The position numbers and the translations under genes were made by a program. Of a DNA stretch of 33,081 nt, positions 1 through 7,715 are shown in pieces; the stretch's first letter is position 1; every line of letters starts with the position of its first letter. The stretch spans positions 1 through 33,081 of the forward strand of contig JAOPYV010000056.1 in the NCBI GenBank assembly GCA_025964435.1, written 5' to 3'. The notes under the pieces are model-generated. The model searched no databases. It was not told the origin of the DNA and was given only the letters and a program-made list of their open reading frames with translations. Source of the stretch: Thermoleophilia bacterium (GTDB taxonomy: Bacteria; Actinomycetota; Thermoleophilia; Gaiellales; SKUG01).

Positions 1-1
1 T

Positions 2-736
2 CCCCAGCCGTACCCGAACCACAATGGCGGCGACCTCGTGTTCGGACCGGACGGGCTGCTGTACATCGGCACCGGGGACGGCGGCAGCGGCGGCGATCCC
101 GAGGATCGCGCGCAGCGGCCGGGCGAGCTGCTCGGCAAGATGCTCCGCATCGACGTCGATGCCGAGGGGCAGTCGGGCTACGGGATTCCCGAGGGCAACC
201 TCGACGAGGGGCGACCCGAGGTGTGGGCGACCGGACTGCGCAACCCGTGGCGGTTCTCCTTCGACGCGAAGACCGGTGACCTCTGGATCGGGGACGTCGG
301 CCAGAACGCCTTCGAGGAGATCGACGCGCTGCCGGCGAGCGCGCTCGAGCCGGGCGGGCCGAACCCGAACTTCGGATGGCGACGCACCGAAGGCTTCGAG
401 CCCTTCGAGGATTCCGGCACGACGGGTCCCGGTATCATGACGCAACCGGTGCTCGACTACGGGCGCGACGACGGCTGCTCCGTCACCGGTGGCCAGGTCT
501 ATCGCGGCTCGGCGGTGCCCGACCTGGTCGGCTGGTACGTCTTCGCGGACTTCTGCGGGAAGGACCTGCGGCTGGTCGAGGCGGCGGACGTTCCCGGCTC
601 GAAGCAGACGCGCGGCAGCCTCGAATGGTCGTCCCAGCCGGGCCTCGAGCAGGTCGCGTCGTTCGGGCTCGATCCCGACGGTGAGCTGCTCGTGGTCTCG
701 CTCGGGGGAACGATCGCGCGCATCGAGGCGGCATGA
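2..736 (+). CDS. PQQ-dependent sugar dehydrogenase, C-terminal part (5' end outside window)
   Basis: The frame is open from base 2 and gives 244 residues; the N-terminus lies upstream. It looks like the soluble glucose/sorbosone dehydrogenase (YliI/Asd) six-bladed propeller family, which oxidises aldose sugars with PQQ, usually outside the membrane. Visible family hallmarks are the NHNGGDLVFGPDGLLYIGTGD stretch at the left edge (a metal/PQQ-binding loop in the family), the ATGLRNPWRFSFD segment, GDVGQNAFEEID, and the late GGQVYRGSAVPDL and GWYVFADFC blade strands. The stop codon overlaps the next ATG by four bases (733-736), so translation is probably coupled to the phosphoesterase gene. The exact sugar substrate cannot be told from sequence. 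Confidence 0.88.
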   Translation, partial: PQPYPNHNGGDLVFGPDGLLYIGTGDGGSGGDPEDRAQRPGELLGKMLRIDVDAEGQSGYGIPEGNLDEGRPEVWATGLRNPWRFSFDAKTGDLWIGDVGQNAFEEIDALPASALEPGGPNPNFGWRRTEGFEPFEDSGTTGPGIMTQPVLDYGRDDGCSVTGGQVYRGSAVPDLVGWYVFADFCGKDLRLVEAADVPGSKQTRGSLEWSSQPGLEQVASFGLDPDGELLVVSLGGTIARIEAA

Positions 737-1260
737 CCACGCACGTGCTCATCACCAGCGACACCCACGTGACGTCGGGCGCGCGGCTGCCGACGGCGCT
801 GCTGGAGCTCGCGGATCGCGCAGATCACGTGATCCACGCAGGTGACCTCGTGGCCGCCGATGTCCACGCCGTGCTCGGCGCGCTGGCACCCATCACTGCA
901 GTGCACGGCAACGTGGACGACGCGGAGACGGCACGGCTGCTGCCCGAGCGCGCAGTCGTGGAGATCGCAGGCGTTCGATTCGGCGTCGTCCATATCCCGG
1001 GCGCGTCGGAAGGGCGGGCGGAGCGGCTGCGTGGCTGGTTCCCGGAGTGCGACGTCGTCGTCTATGGGCACACGCACGCACCGGAGCTGCGCGCGGCCAC
1101 CGACGGCGCGCCGTGGATCATCAATCCCGGCAGCCCCGTACAGAAGCGACGGGCTGCGTTCCACTCCGCGGTCTGGATGGAGTTGTCCGACGGTCGCATC
1201 ACCCGTACCGACCTGCTCGACCTCGACACCGATGGAGCGCGTGCCGCCAACCCGAGCTGA
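733..1260 (+). CDS. YfcE/MJ0936-type metallophosphoesterase
   Basis: A 175-residue single-domain calcineurin-like phosphoesterase. The metal-binding motifs occur in family order: SDTH near residue 9 (D-x-H), AGDLV near 36, HGNVDD near 57 (GNxD), GHTHAPEL near 113 and INPGSPVQKR near 130. Small enzymes of this type hydrolyse phosphodiesters or phosphomonoesters with Mn2+ or similar metals in the cytoplasm; the natural substrate is usually unknown. The length fits the YfcE family. The ATG overlaps the stop of the sugar dehydrogenase (ATGA), so the two are probably cotranscribed. The next gene starts 49 bases after the stop. Confidence 0.9.
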   Translation: MTTHVLITSDTHVTSGARLPTALLELADRADHVIHAGDLVAADVHAVLGALAPITAVHGNVDDAETARLLPERAVVEIAGVRFGVVHIPGASEGRAERLRGWFPECDVVVYGHTHAPELRAATDGAPWIINPGSPVQKRRAAFHSAVWMELSDGRITRTDLLDLDTDGARAANPS

Positions 1261-1295
1261 GTGCCCGAGGCGCGTCGTGCAGCGTCCCGACGCGG

Positions 1296-1301
1296 TACCA
1301 T
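1296..1301 (+). promoter_or_regulatory. Possible -10 box placing transcription start at the ATG of the lipoprotein gene
   Basis: TACCAT fits the TAnnnT pattern of actinobacterial -10 boxes and ends eight bases before the ATG at 1310. No Shine-Dalgarno sequence is visible in that gap. If the box is used, the transcript would begin at or very near the start codon, giving a leaderless mRNA. No convincing -35 element was seen, so this is weak. Confidence 0.3.
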
Positions 1302-1309
1302 CGTTTGCG

Positions 1310-2002
1310 ATGCCGGCTCCCCTCCGACACCCTGCACTCCTCGCCCTGCTCTGCGCCGGGCTCCTGCTGCTCACCGCGTGTGGCGGCACCGAGACGAAGC
1401 GGAGCGACGACAGCGCCAGCACGGCACCCGAGGCGACCACCACGGTCGAGCCGGACGCTGATCTGGCGACCGACGACGAGCCGCCGACCGATGGTGAACC
1501 CGTCCCCACGCGCATGCAGATCGGGCTGGGTCGCCGGCTCGACGCGCTCGTGCTGGCCTATCGTCCCGTGACGCTGCGCATGAACTACCTCGTCGCAGCG
1601 GTCCAGCTGCGCGACGACGCGGTCGATGGCGACGCCTCCAAGGCCGTGATCACCGAACGCTCGGGCGCCGTGCGCGTGGAGCTGCGACGGCTCCAGTCGG
1701 TGCTGACGGCGGCGCGCGTCCAGGTCGCTCGACGATCGATCGCGACCGGCCCGGATCGACAGCTGCAGCAGCTGCTGCTCGCGGGCATCGATGCCCGGGC
1801 GCGAGCAGTGCGCGAGCTCGAGGTGTCGCTCAACGTCGACGCCGACCCGGAGGTGGGCGACACGGACCGCACCGCTGCCGACCGCACGTGGCGCGCATCC
1901 TGGAATGACGCGGTCCGGTCGGCGCGGACGGCCATGACCCTGCAGCAAGACACGCGCGAGGCAGCCAACCTCGAACCAGCTCGAGAGGATTCGCTGCGAT
2001 GA
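1310..2002 (+). CDS. Putative lipoprotein of unknown function
   Basis: A 230-residue protein with a clear type II signal: basic start MPAPLRHP, a hydrophobic run, then the lipobox LLTAC with Cys at about residue 23. The mature part opens with a Thr/Ser/Asp/Glu/Pro-rich linker (about 24-60), as is common for surface lipoproteins, followed by a mostly helical, Arg-rich region with few hydrophobic strands. The frame is open further upstream, but ATG 1310 is chosen because the signal peptide begins exactly there. The stop overlaps the ATG of the next secreted protein (1999-2002), so the two are probably made together. The fold and role are not recognised. Confidence 0.75.
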   Translation: MPAPLRHPALLALLCAGLLLLTACGGTETKRSDDSASTAPEATTTVEPDADLATDDEPPTDGEPVPTRMQIGLGRRLDALVLAYRPVTLRMNYLVAAVQLRDDAVDGDASKAVITERSGAVRVELRRLQSVLTAARVQVARRSIATGPDRQLQQLLLAGIDARARAVRELEVSLNVDADPEVGDTDRTAADRTWRASWNDAVRSARTAMTLQQDTREAANLEPAREDSLR

Positions 2003-2610
2003 AGCGTCATCACCTGCTCCTGATCCTGCTGCTGGCAGTCATTGCCCTGCTCCCGGCCGCGACGAGCAGCTCAGGCGCTGACCTCGCTCCGCCGGAGCCG
2101 GCCCCCAAGCCGTCCGACGATGATCGCCGCATGCGCAGCGACCTGGTCCAGCTCGCCGACGCCTGGGCCGCAGGTGGCGGGCGCTTCGGCTACCCCTTCT
2201 GGGACAAGGCGGCGCAGCGCTGGCGCGCGCACGAGATCTCGGCCAGCCTCTTCCGCGAGTACGTCACCGGCTACCGTGACCGCCTGGTCGTGGGCTGCGA
2301 GGCGCTCGACGACGTCGATGTCGACGGGGACCTCGCCCGGGACGTGCGTGAGCTCGTCACCGATTCCTGTGACGATCGGATCGAGGGCCTTCGCGCACAG
2401 CAGCGCTGGCTCGACGAGCTGATCCTGCGCGAGGCGGGTCGCGCCGGCCTCGACCTCGAGGAGAGCGACGAGCGGCTCGCCGAGCTCGACGCCGAGACGC
2501 AGGATCGATTCACGAAGTCCTTCCGCGCCACGCGGCTCGCGATGGACCAGCTTCAGGCCGCGCTCGACGAGCAAGGCATGGACCGCCTCCCCGAGGATGC
2601 CTTCATCTAA
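1999..2610 (+). CDS. Secreted helical protein of unknown function
   Basis: A 203-residue protein with a signal peptide (MKRHHLLLILLLAVIALLPA, likely cleavage after about residue 27) and no lipobox cysteine. The mature part is predicted helical and charged, with two cysteines (in VGCEALDD and TDSCDDR) that could form a disulfide outside the cell. It is translationally coupled to the preceding lipoprotein by an ATGA overlap. Both proteins end in a similar helix (SARTAMTLQ in the first, ATRLAMDQLQ in the second), so they may be diverged relatives that act together. No known domain is recognised. The gene faces the CDF transporter gene, with only 16 bases between the two stops. Confidence 0.75.
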   Translation: MKRHHLLLILLLAVIALLPAATSSSGADLAPPEPAPKPSDDDRRMRSDLVQLADAWAAGGGRFGYPFWDKAAQRWRAHEISASLFREYVTGYRDRLVVGCEALDDVDVDGDLARDVRELVTDSCDDRIEGLRAQQRWLDELILREAGRAGLDLEESDERLAELDAETQDRFTKSFRATRLAMDQLQAALDEQGMDRLPEDAFI

Positions 2611-2626
2611 CGGCCGAGGGAGGTCG

Positions 2627-3757
2627 TCAGTCGGGGCTGGGGCGGCGGAGCATCGACAGGGTGCGCGCGGAGACGGCCACCGGCGAGATGCGATCGCTGC
2701 CGGACAGGCCGATCGTCGCGGCGCCGGCGGCTGCAGCGATCACGCTGCGCGAGAGGTCGGGGTTGGAGCGTGCGACGTGGTCGGTTGCCCACTCGACCGC
2801 ATCGGCGACCGCCATCAGGGGCACCGTCTCGACGGGCAGGCTGCCGCGATCCACGCGCAGCTGCAGGGTGGAGTGGACGACATGGAGCTGCTGCTCGAGC
2901 GCTGCCTGCATCGCGTCGAGCGCGTCACCGGGGTCGATGCCGCCGGCCAGGCGCACATGGGCGCTGACGGCGGTATGTCCCGGCGACATCGTCCAGACGT
3001 GGACGTCGTGGACCTCGATCGCACCGTCGACGGCGAGCAGCACCGCGCTCACCTGCTCCGCGTCCATGCCGACCGGGGCGCGCTCGAGCAGGATGTCCGC
3101 GCTCGCCCGGACGAGGCGCCAGGCGCCGACGATGATGAGTGCGGTCAACAGCAGGCTGGCAAGCGGATCCGCGCGCTCCCAGCCGGTCTGCGCGATGACG
3201 ATGCCCGCCGTCAGGGCGGCGACGGAGCCGAGCAGGTCGCCGACCGCATGCAGCAGCGCACCACGCATGTTGAGGCTGGAGGAGGCGGAGCGCAACAGCA
3301 CGAACACGACCAGCACGTTGGCGACCAGGCCGATCCCGGCGACGACGGACATGCCGGCGCCGTCGACCTCGACGGGATCGATCAGGCGTCGGATCGACTC
3401 GATGAGGATCCATGCGCTGGCTGCGAGCAGCGTCGCGCCATTGGCGAGCGCGGCGAGGATCTCGACGCGGCCGTGGCCGAACGTGCGCGTCGCAGACGGG
3501 GGGCGACGGGCGACGTGCGCCGCCCAGAGCGCGATCGCGTAGGCGCCTACGTCGGTGACCATGTGCGCCGCGTCGCCGAGGAGCGCCAGGCTGCCGAAGA
3601 GGATGCCGGCGATGAGCTCCAGCGTGAGGATGATGAGCCCCAGCACGAGCGCGAAGGCGAGCGCGCGCCGTGCCTTCGGGCTGCCCGCGAGGGAATCCGC
3701 CGACGGCGTGTGCGCGTGCCCATGGCCGACGTGCTCGTGCGAGTGCCCGGCGCTCAC
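2627..3757 (-). CDS. Cation diffusion facilitator (CDF) metal exporter, zinc type
   Basis: A 376-residue CzcD/ZitB-like transporter that exchanges Zn2+ (or Co2+/Cd2+) for protons across the inner membrane. The N-terminus is His-rich (HSHEHVGHGHAH, residues 5-16), as in many zinc CDFs. Six membrane helices follow. The transport-site pairs are H65-D69 in helix 2 (HMVTD) and H170-D174 in helix 5 (HAVGD), the HD-HD pattern linked with zinc. A cytosolic dimerisation domain with VHDVHVWTMSPGH occupies about residues 230-310. The tail of about 40 residues is longer than usual. The start is GTG at 3757, overlapping the lysA stop (GTGA), so the transporter is translated from the lysA message. Confidence 0.93.
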   Translation of the reverse strand: MSAGHSHEHVGHGHAHTPSADSLAGSPKARRALAFALVLGLIILTLELIAGILFGSLALLGDAAHMVTDVGAYAIALWAAHVARRPPSATRTFGHGRVEILAALANGATLLAASAWILIESIRRLIDPVEVDGAGMSVVAGIGLVANVLVVFVLLRSASSSLNMRGALLHAVGDLLGSVAALTAGIVIAQTGWERADPLASLLLTALIIVGAWRLVRASADILLERAPVGMDAEQVSAVLLAVDGAIEVHDVHVWTMSPGHTAVSAHVRLAGGIDPGDALDAMQAALEQQLHVVHSTLQLRVDRGSLPVETVPLMAVADAVEWATDHVARSNPDLSRSVIAAAAGAATIGLSGSDRISPVAVSARTLSMLRRPSPD

Positions 3758-5070
3758 GGCGTCACCCCGGCGTCGCGGGCGAACAGGTCGTCGAGCGTCT
3801 CGCGTCGCAGCAGCAGGCGGTGCGCGCCATCCTCGACGAGCACGACCGCGCAGCGCGGAACCAGGTTGTAGGTCGAGGCCATGCTCGCAGCGTAGGCGCC
3901 CGTCGCGGGGACGACCAACAGGTCGCCCGCGCGGGGCGTGGGCAGCGCAGCATCCTCGATGAGCACGTCACCGCTCTCGCAGTGCACGCCCGCCACCCAC
4001 CAGGTCCCGTCGGGCGCGTCATCCATGCGTGCGCCGAGCAGTGCGCGATACGTCGCCTGGTAGAGCACGGGGCGCGGGTTGTCACTCATGCCGCCGTCGA
4101 CGTTGACGTAGCGGATCTCGCCCGCATCCTTCACCACGCCGACGGTGTAGATCGTCATCGCTGCCCGCCCGACGATGCTGCGGCCCGGCTCGAGGACGAG
4201 CGCCGGCAGCGGCAGCCCCGTCGGCGCCCACGCGTGGGCGAGCGTGTCGGTGATCGTGCGCGCGATGTCCGCCGGTGCAGGAGGCGTATCCTGCTCGGTG
4301 TAGGCGATGCCCAGTCCGCCGCCCAGGTCGAGCACGTCGATCGCGATGCCGTGGTCGTCCCGCAGCTGCAGTGCCCATGCGGCGAGCCACGTCAGCACCT
4401 CAGCCCAGGGCGCGACGTCGAGCAGCTGGGAGCCGAGGTGTACGTGGACGCCGCGCGGCAGCAGCCACGGACTCTGCGCCGCCCGGCGCAGCAGCTCGGT
4501 GGCCATGTCGCCCGGAACGCCGAACTTGGAGCCGGCGTGCGCGGTGTTGATGTAGTGATGGGTCTCGACGACGATGTCCGGGTTCAGGCGGACGAGGATC
4601 GACTGTGGTCGGCTGGCTGCGGCAGCCACCTCGGTGAGCAGCTCGAGCTCGTCGGCGGCGTCGACGACGATGAGTCCGACGCCCGCTGCAACGGCGGCTT
4701 CCAGCTCGCTGCGCGACTTGTTGTTGCCGTGCACGACGATCCGTCGCGGGTCGATGCCAGCACGGAGCGCCGATTCGAGCTCGCCGCGCGACGCGACGTC
4801 CGCGCCGATCCCCAGGTCGCCCAGGAGTCGGAGCATGCCCACCGAGCTGAACGCCTTGCTCGCGTAGGCGATCATCGCGCCGGGTGAGTAGTCGTCGAAC
4901 GCATGGGTCCAATCGAGCGCCGCAGCAGTGACGTCCGCGGCGTCGTAGGCGATGACCGGGGTCTCGTAGGTGGCGGCGAGCTCGGTGACTGACACGCCGC
5001 CGAGGTGGAGGACGCCGTCGCGAACTTCGCAGGTGCGCGGCAGGAGTTGGGCGAGGGCTGGATCGAGCAT
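3754..5070 (-). CDS. lysA: Diaminopimelate decarboxylase
   Basis: A 438-residue PLP fold III decarboxylase making L-lysine from meso-diaminopimelate, the last step of the DAP pathway. The PLP lysine is K72 in YASKAF. Other family sites are HGNNKS (115-120), HVHLGSQ (210-216), the phosphate-binding GGG (251-253), EPGR (295-298) and CESGD with the partner-subunit active-site C365. These motifs and the length distinguish it from ornithine or arginine decarboxylases. It sits 30 bases after recD2 and overlaps the CDF gene, so the three probably share a message. Pairing lysine synthesis with a metal exporter has no obvious functional logic. No hom/thr/argS neighbours, common beside actinobacterial lysA, are present. 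Confidence 0.95.
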   Translation of the reverse strand: MLDPALAQLLPRTCEVRDGVLHLGGVSVTELAATYETPVIAYDAADVTAAALDWTHAFDDYSPGAMIAYASKAFSSVGMLRLLGDLGIGADVASRGELESALRAGIDPRRIVVHGNNKSRSELEAAVAAGVGLIVVDAADELELLTEVAAAASRPQSILVRLNPDIVVETHHYINTAHAGSKFGVPGDMATELLRRAAQSPWLLPRGVHVHLGSQLLDVAPWAEVLTWLAAWALQLRDDHGIAIDVLDLGGGLGIAYTEQDTPPAPADIARTITDTLAHAWAPTGLPLPALVLEPGRSIVGRAAMTIYTVGVVKDAGEIRYVNVDGGMSDNPRPVLYQATYRALLGARMDDAPDGTWWVAGVHCESGDVLIEDAALPTPRAGDLLVVPATGAYAASMASTYNLVPRCAVVLVEDGAHRLLLRRETLDDLFARDAGVTP

Positions 5071-5100
5071 CGCCCGAAGCCTACCCGCCCATCGCCGGAT

Positions 5101-7545
5101 CTAGTGGGCGGCCGCGCCGATCACGCCGCTGCTGTCGTCATCGGGCCACGTGGAGGTCGGCGGCGGACCGAGCGCCTCGCGCTCGGCGGCGGGCGTGCTG
5201 CGCTGGATCCGCTCGGCCAGGGCCGCGTTGCGCGTGCGCGAATCGATCGTGCTCACGGCATGGCGCATCGCCTTGGTCTGCCCCACGCAGACGCACATCT
5301 TCTGTGCCCGGGTGACGGCCGTGTTCACGAGCGATCGCGTCAGCATGATCCAGTGGCTCGTGGCCACGGCGCAGACCACAGCGGGTGCCTGTGAGCCCTG
5401 CGCGCGATGCACGCTGATCGCGTAGGCGAGCAGGAAGCTGTCCATCTGGCCGCGCGCCACCTCGACCGTACGGTCGTGGAACTCGACCGTCGCGATGCCG
5501 TCCTCGGCGTCCCACGACTCGAGCACGCCGACCTCGCCGTTCATCACCTCGAGGTCGTAGTTGTTGCGGGTCTGGATGATGCGGTCGCCGACGCGCAGGT
5601 CCTTGACGCCGATCTTCGCGCCGTCCTTGTTGAGGCGCCACTGCAGCTTGGAGTTGAGCACCTCGAGCCCGCACGGGCCCTTCTTCATCGGCGCGAGCAC
5701 GAGCACGTCGCGCATCGGATCGAGCCCGTACTTCTTCGGGATCCGCTCGGCAGCGAACTCGACGATCGTGCGTGCGACGTCCTCGGGCTCATCGCGGTGG
5801 ACGAAGAAGAAGTCGTCGTCGAGCTCCTCGGGGGTGACGCCCAGCTCCACGCTCGCGTCGGAGCGATTGCGGAACGGCACCTCGCCCGCGACGATGCGGT
5901 GGGCGTTGCGCACGATCATCGAGCGCGCCGCCTGGCGGAAGATCTCGGTCAGCCGCACGCTCGGCACGCGACCTGAGGCGATCAGGTCGTCGAAGACCTT
6001 GCCGGCGCCGACGGGTGGCAGCTGATCGGCGTCACCGACGAGCACGAGGTGGGTCGAGGGGCCGATCGCGCGCAGCAGTGCGTCGGCGAGCCGGAGGTCG
6101 ACCATCGAGGTCTCGTCCACGATGACGAAGCGCGCGTTGATCGGGTTCTCCTCGTCGTGGAGGAACCCGCCTTCGCCGGGAGCCCAGCTCAGCAGGCGAT
6201 GGATCGTCTGCGCCTTGGCGCCGGTCGCTTCCTGGAGGCGACGTGCCGCCTTGCCGGTCGGCGAGGCGAGCACGTAGCGGGCCTGCTCCCCGTCGATGCG
6301 CAGGTCGGGCAGGGCGTCGATGATCTCGAGCAGCAGCTTGACCATCGTCGTCTTGCCGGTACCGGGCAGGCCGGTGATCAGCGACAGGCGCGAGCCGAGC
6401 GCGTTCTCGATCGCCGTCCACTGGCCTGCGTTGGGGACGAAGTCGCCGTCGGCGGGACGCACCGCGGGCGTGATGTCAGCCATCGGTCGCGTGTCGAGCA
6501 GCTCGCGCACCTTCGTGGCGAGGCGCTGCTCGGTGTAGAAGATCTCGGGCAGCCAGAAGCGTCGCCCCAGCTCGATCTCCTCCATCACGATGCGTCGCTC
6601 GCGCACGAGGTCGTCGAGCTGTGAGTCGACGATCTTGTCGAGCCGCGAGGTCTGCTCGTCGGTCGCCGGATCGTCGGCATCCTCGTAGGCGCCGGTGTCG
6701 TCGGAGAAGAGGCTGTCGCGCACCATGTCGCTGAGCTCGTCCTCGGACAGGAAGCAGTGGCCGTTGCCCTCGCCCTCCTGGAGGCAGAACACGATGCCGG
6801 CCTGGATGCGGCGCGGGCTCTCGAGCGGCACGTTCATGTTGCGGGCGATGCGGTCGGCGATCTTGAAGCCGATGCCGCGGATCTCGACCATGCAGTACGG
6901 ATCCGCCTCGAGTCGCTCGAGCGCCGAGTCGCCGTACTGCTTGATGATCTTGGTGGCGAGCCCGGGCGTGACGCCGTGGGAGGAGAGGAACAGGCCGACG
7001 CGGCGTGCCGCGCGCGCGTCTTCCCACTCGCTGATGATCTCGCGGATCTGGCGCGCGCTCATCTTGCGGCCCGAGGGGGTGCTGACCTTGAAGAGCACCT
7101 GCGGATCCATGTCGATCAGCTCGAAGGTCGACTCGCCGAGCGTGTCGACGATCGCCTTCGCCCAGATCGGGCCGATGCCGTGCACGCTGGATTCGAGGTA
7201 CGCGACCATGCCGCTCAGCGTGTGCGGCTGCGTCGCCTCGGCGTGCTCGACCTGGAACGACCAGCCGTGCTCGGGATGCTGCGTCCACTTGCCGGTGCAC
7301 TCGAGGTGCTCGCCGACGTGGACGTGTGCGAGCGCACCCTTGAGCACGACCCGGTCGTCACGCTCGTCGATCGCGCGCAGGATGCTGAAGGTGCCGTCGG
7401 CATTCGAGAACACGACGGCCTGCACCGTGGCTTCGACCTTGGTCGCGGCGGGATCGGTGGGTGCAGGCGGCAACGAGCGCCGACGGTAGAAGTCGGAATC
7501 GGGCTTGCCACCGCGGTGCGGTGGTCGCTGAGGTCGAGCTGACAT
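5101..7545 (-). CDS. recD2: RecD2-type 5'-3' DNA helicase
   Basis: An 814-residue SF1B helicase of the RecD2/YrrC family, which works without RecBC in DNA repair and replication-fork handling. Residues about 40-120 form an N-terminal OB-like domain. Helix-hairpin-helix segments follow (HGIGPIWAKAIV, EIRGIGFKIADRIA). The helicase core starts with Walker A GLPGTGKTT near 391, then DETSMVD (motif II) near 475, VGDADQLPPVGAGK (motif III) and, near the end, VHRAQGSQ and VNTAVTRAQK (motifs V/VI). ATG 7545 is preferred because AGGA lies 8 bases upstream; ATG 7554 is possible. The frame runs open to 7740, but that would overlap the catalase start. Residues 1-38 are a basic, probably disordered extension. 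Confidence 0.93.
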   Translation of the reverse strand: MSARPQRPPHRGGKPDSDFYRRRSLPPAPTDPAATKVEATVQAVVFSNADGTFSILRAIDERDDRVVLKGALAHVHVGEHLECTGKWTQHPEHGWSFQVEHAEATQPHTLSGMVAYLESSVHGIGPIWAKAIVDTLGESTFELIDMDPQVLFKVSTPSGRKMSARQIREIISEWEDARAARRVGLFLSSHGVTPGLATKIIKQYGDSALERLEADPYCMVEIRGIGFKIADRIARNMNVPLESPRRIQAGIVFCLQEGEGNGHCFLSEDELSDMVRDSLFSDDTGAYEDADDPATDEQTSRLDKIVDSQLDDLVRERRIVMEEIELGRRFWLPEIFYTEQRLATKVRELLDTRPMADITPAVRPADGDFVPNAGQWTAIENALGSRLSLITGLPGTGKTTMVKLLLEIIDALPDLRIDGEQARYVLASPTGKAARRLQEATGAKAQTIHRLLSWAPGEGGFLHDEENPINARFVIVDETSMVDLRLADALLRAIGPSTHLVLVGDADQLPPVGAGKVFDDLIASGRVPSVRLTEIFRQAARSMIVRNAHRIVAGEVPFRNRSDASVELGVTPEELDDDFFFVHRDEPEDVARTIVEFAAERIPKKYGLDPMRDVLVLAPMKKGPCGLEVLNSKLQWRLNKDGAKIGVKDLRVGDRIIQTRNNYDLEVMNGEVGVLESWDAEDGIATVEFHDRTVEVARGQMDSFLLAYAISVHRAQGSQAPAVVCAVATSHWIMLTRSLVNTAVTRAQKMCVCVGQTKAMRHAVSTIDSRTRNAALAERIQRSTPAAEREALGPPPTSTWPDDDSSGVIGAAAH

Positions 7546-7637
7546 CGCTTGCATCCTATGGGACCCCTGGGGCGTCGTGGGTGCTGCTGGGCGGCAGGAC
7601 GTCACGAGATGGCAGCACCGAATGGGCGTGGTGCCTC

Positions 7638-7655
7638 CGGTTACACACGTAACCG
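7638..7655. promoter_or_regulatory. Palindromic operator candidate in the recD2-catalase divergent region
   Basis: CGGTTAC-ACAC-GTAACCG is a perfect inverted repeat with 7-base arms and a 4-base spacer. It lies 60 bases before the catalase ATG and 92 bases before the recD2 ATG. A possible catalase -10 box, TATGGT, lies at 7675-7680, which would place the palindrome over the -35 region. The symmetry and position suit a dimeric transcription factor. It does not match a site I can name for CatR, FurA or OxyR. Confidence 0.5.
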
Positions 7656-7674
7656 CACCCGTCGGACGCTGCGA

Positions 7675-7680
7675 TATGGT
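7675..7680 (+). promoter_or_regulatory. Possible -10 box of the catalase gene
   Basis: TATGGT fits TAnnnT and would give a leader of about 30 bases carrying the GAGGA Shine-Dalgarno sequence at 7704-7708. No good -35 hexamer is seen 17 bases upstream, as may happen at an activator-dependent promoter. Confidence 0.3.
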
Positions 7681-7715
7681 GGGCCCGTATCCAGCCGATG
7701 AACGAGGATCCGACC

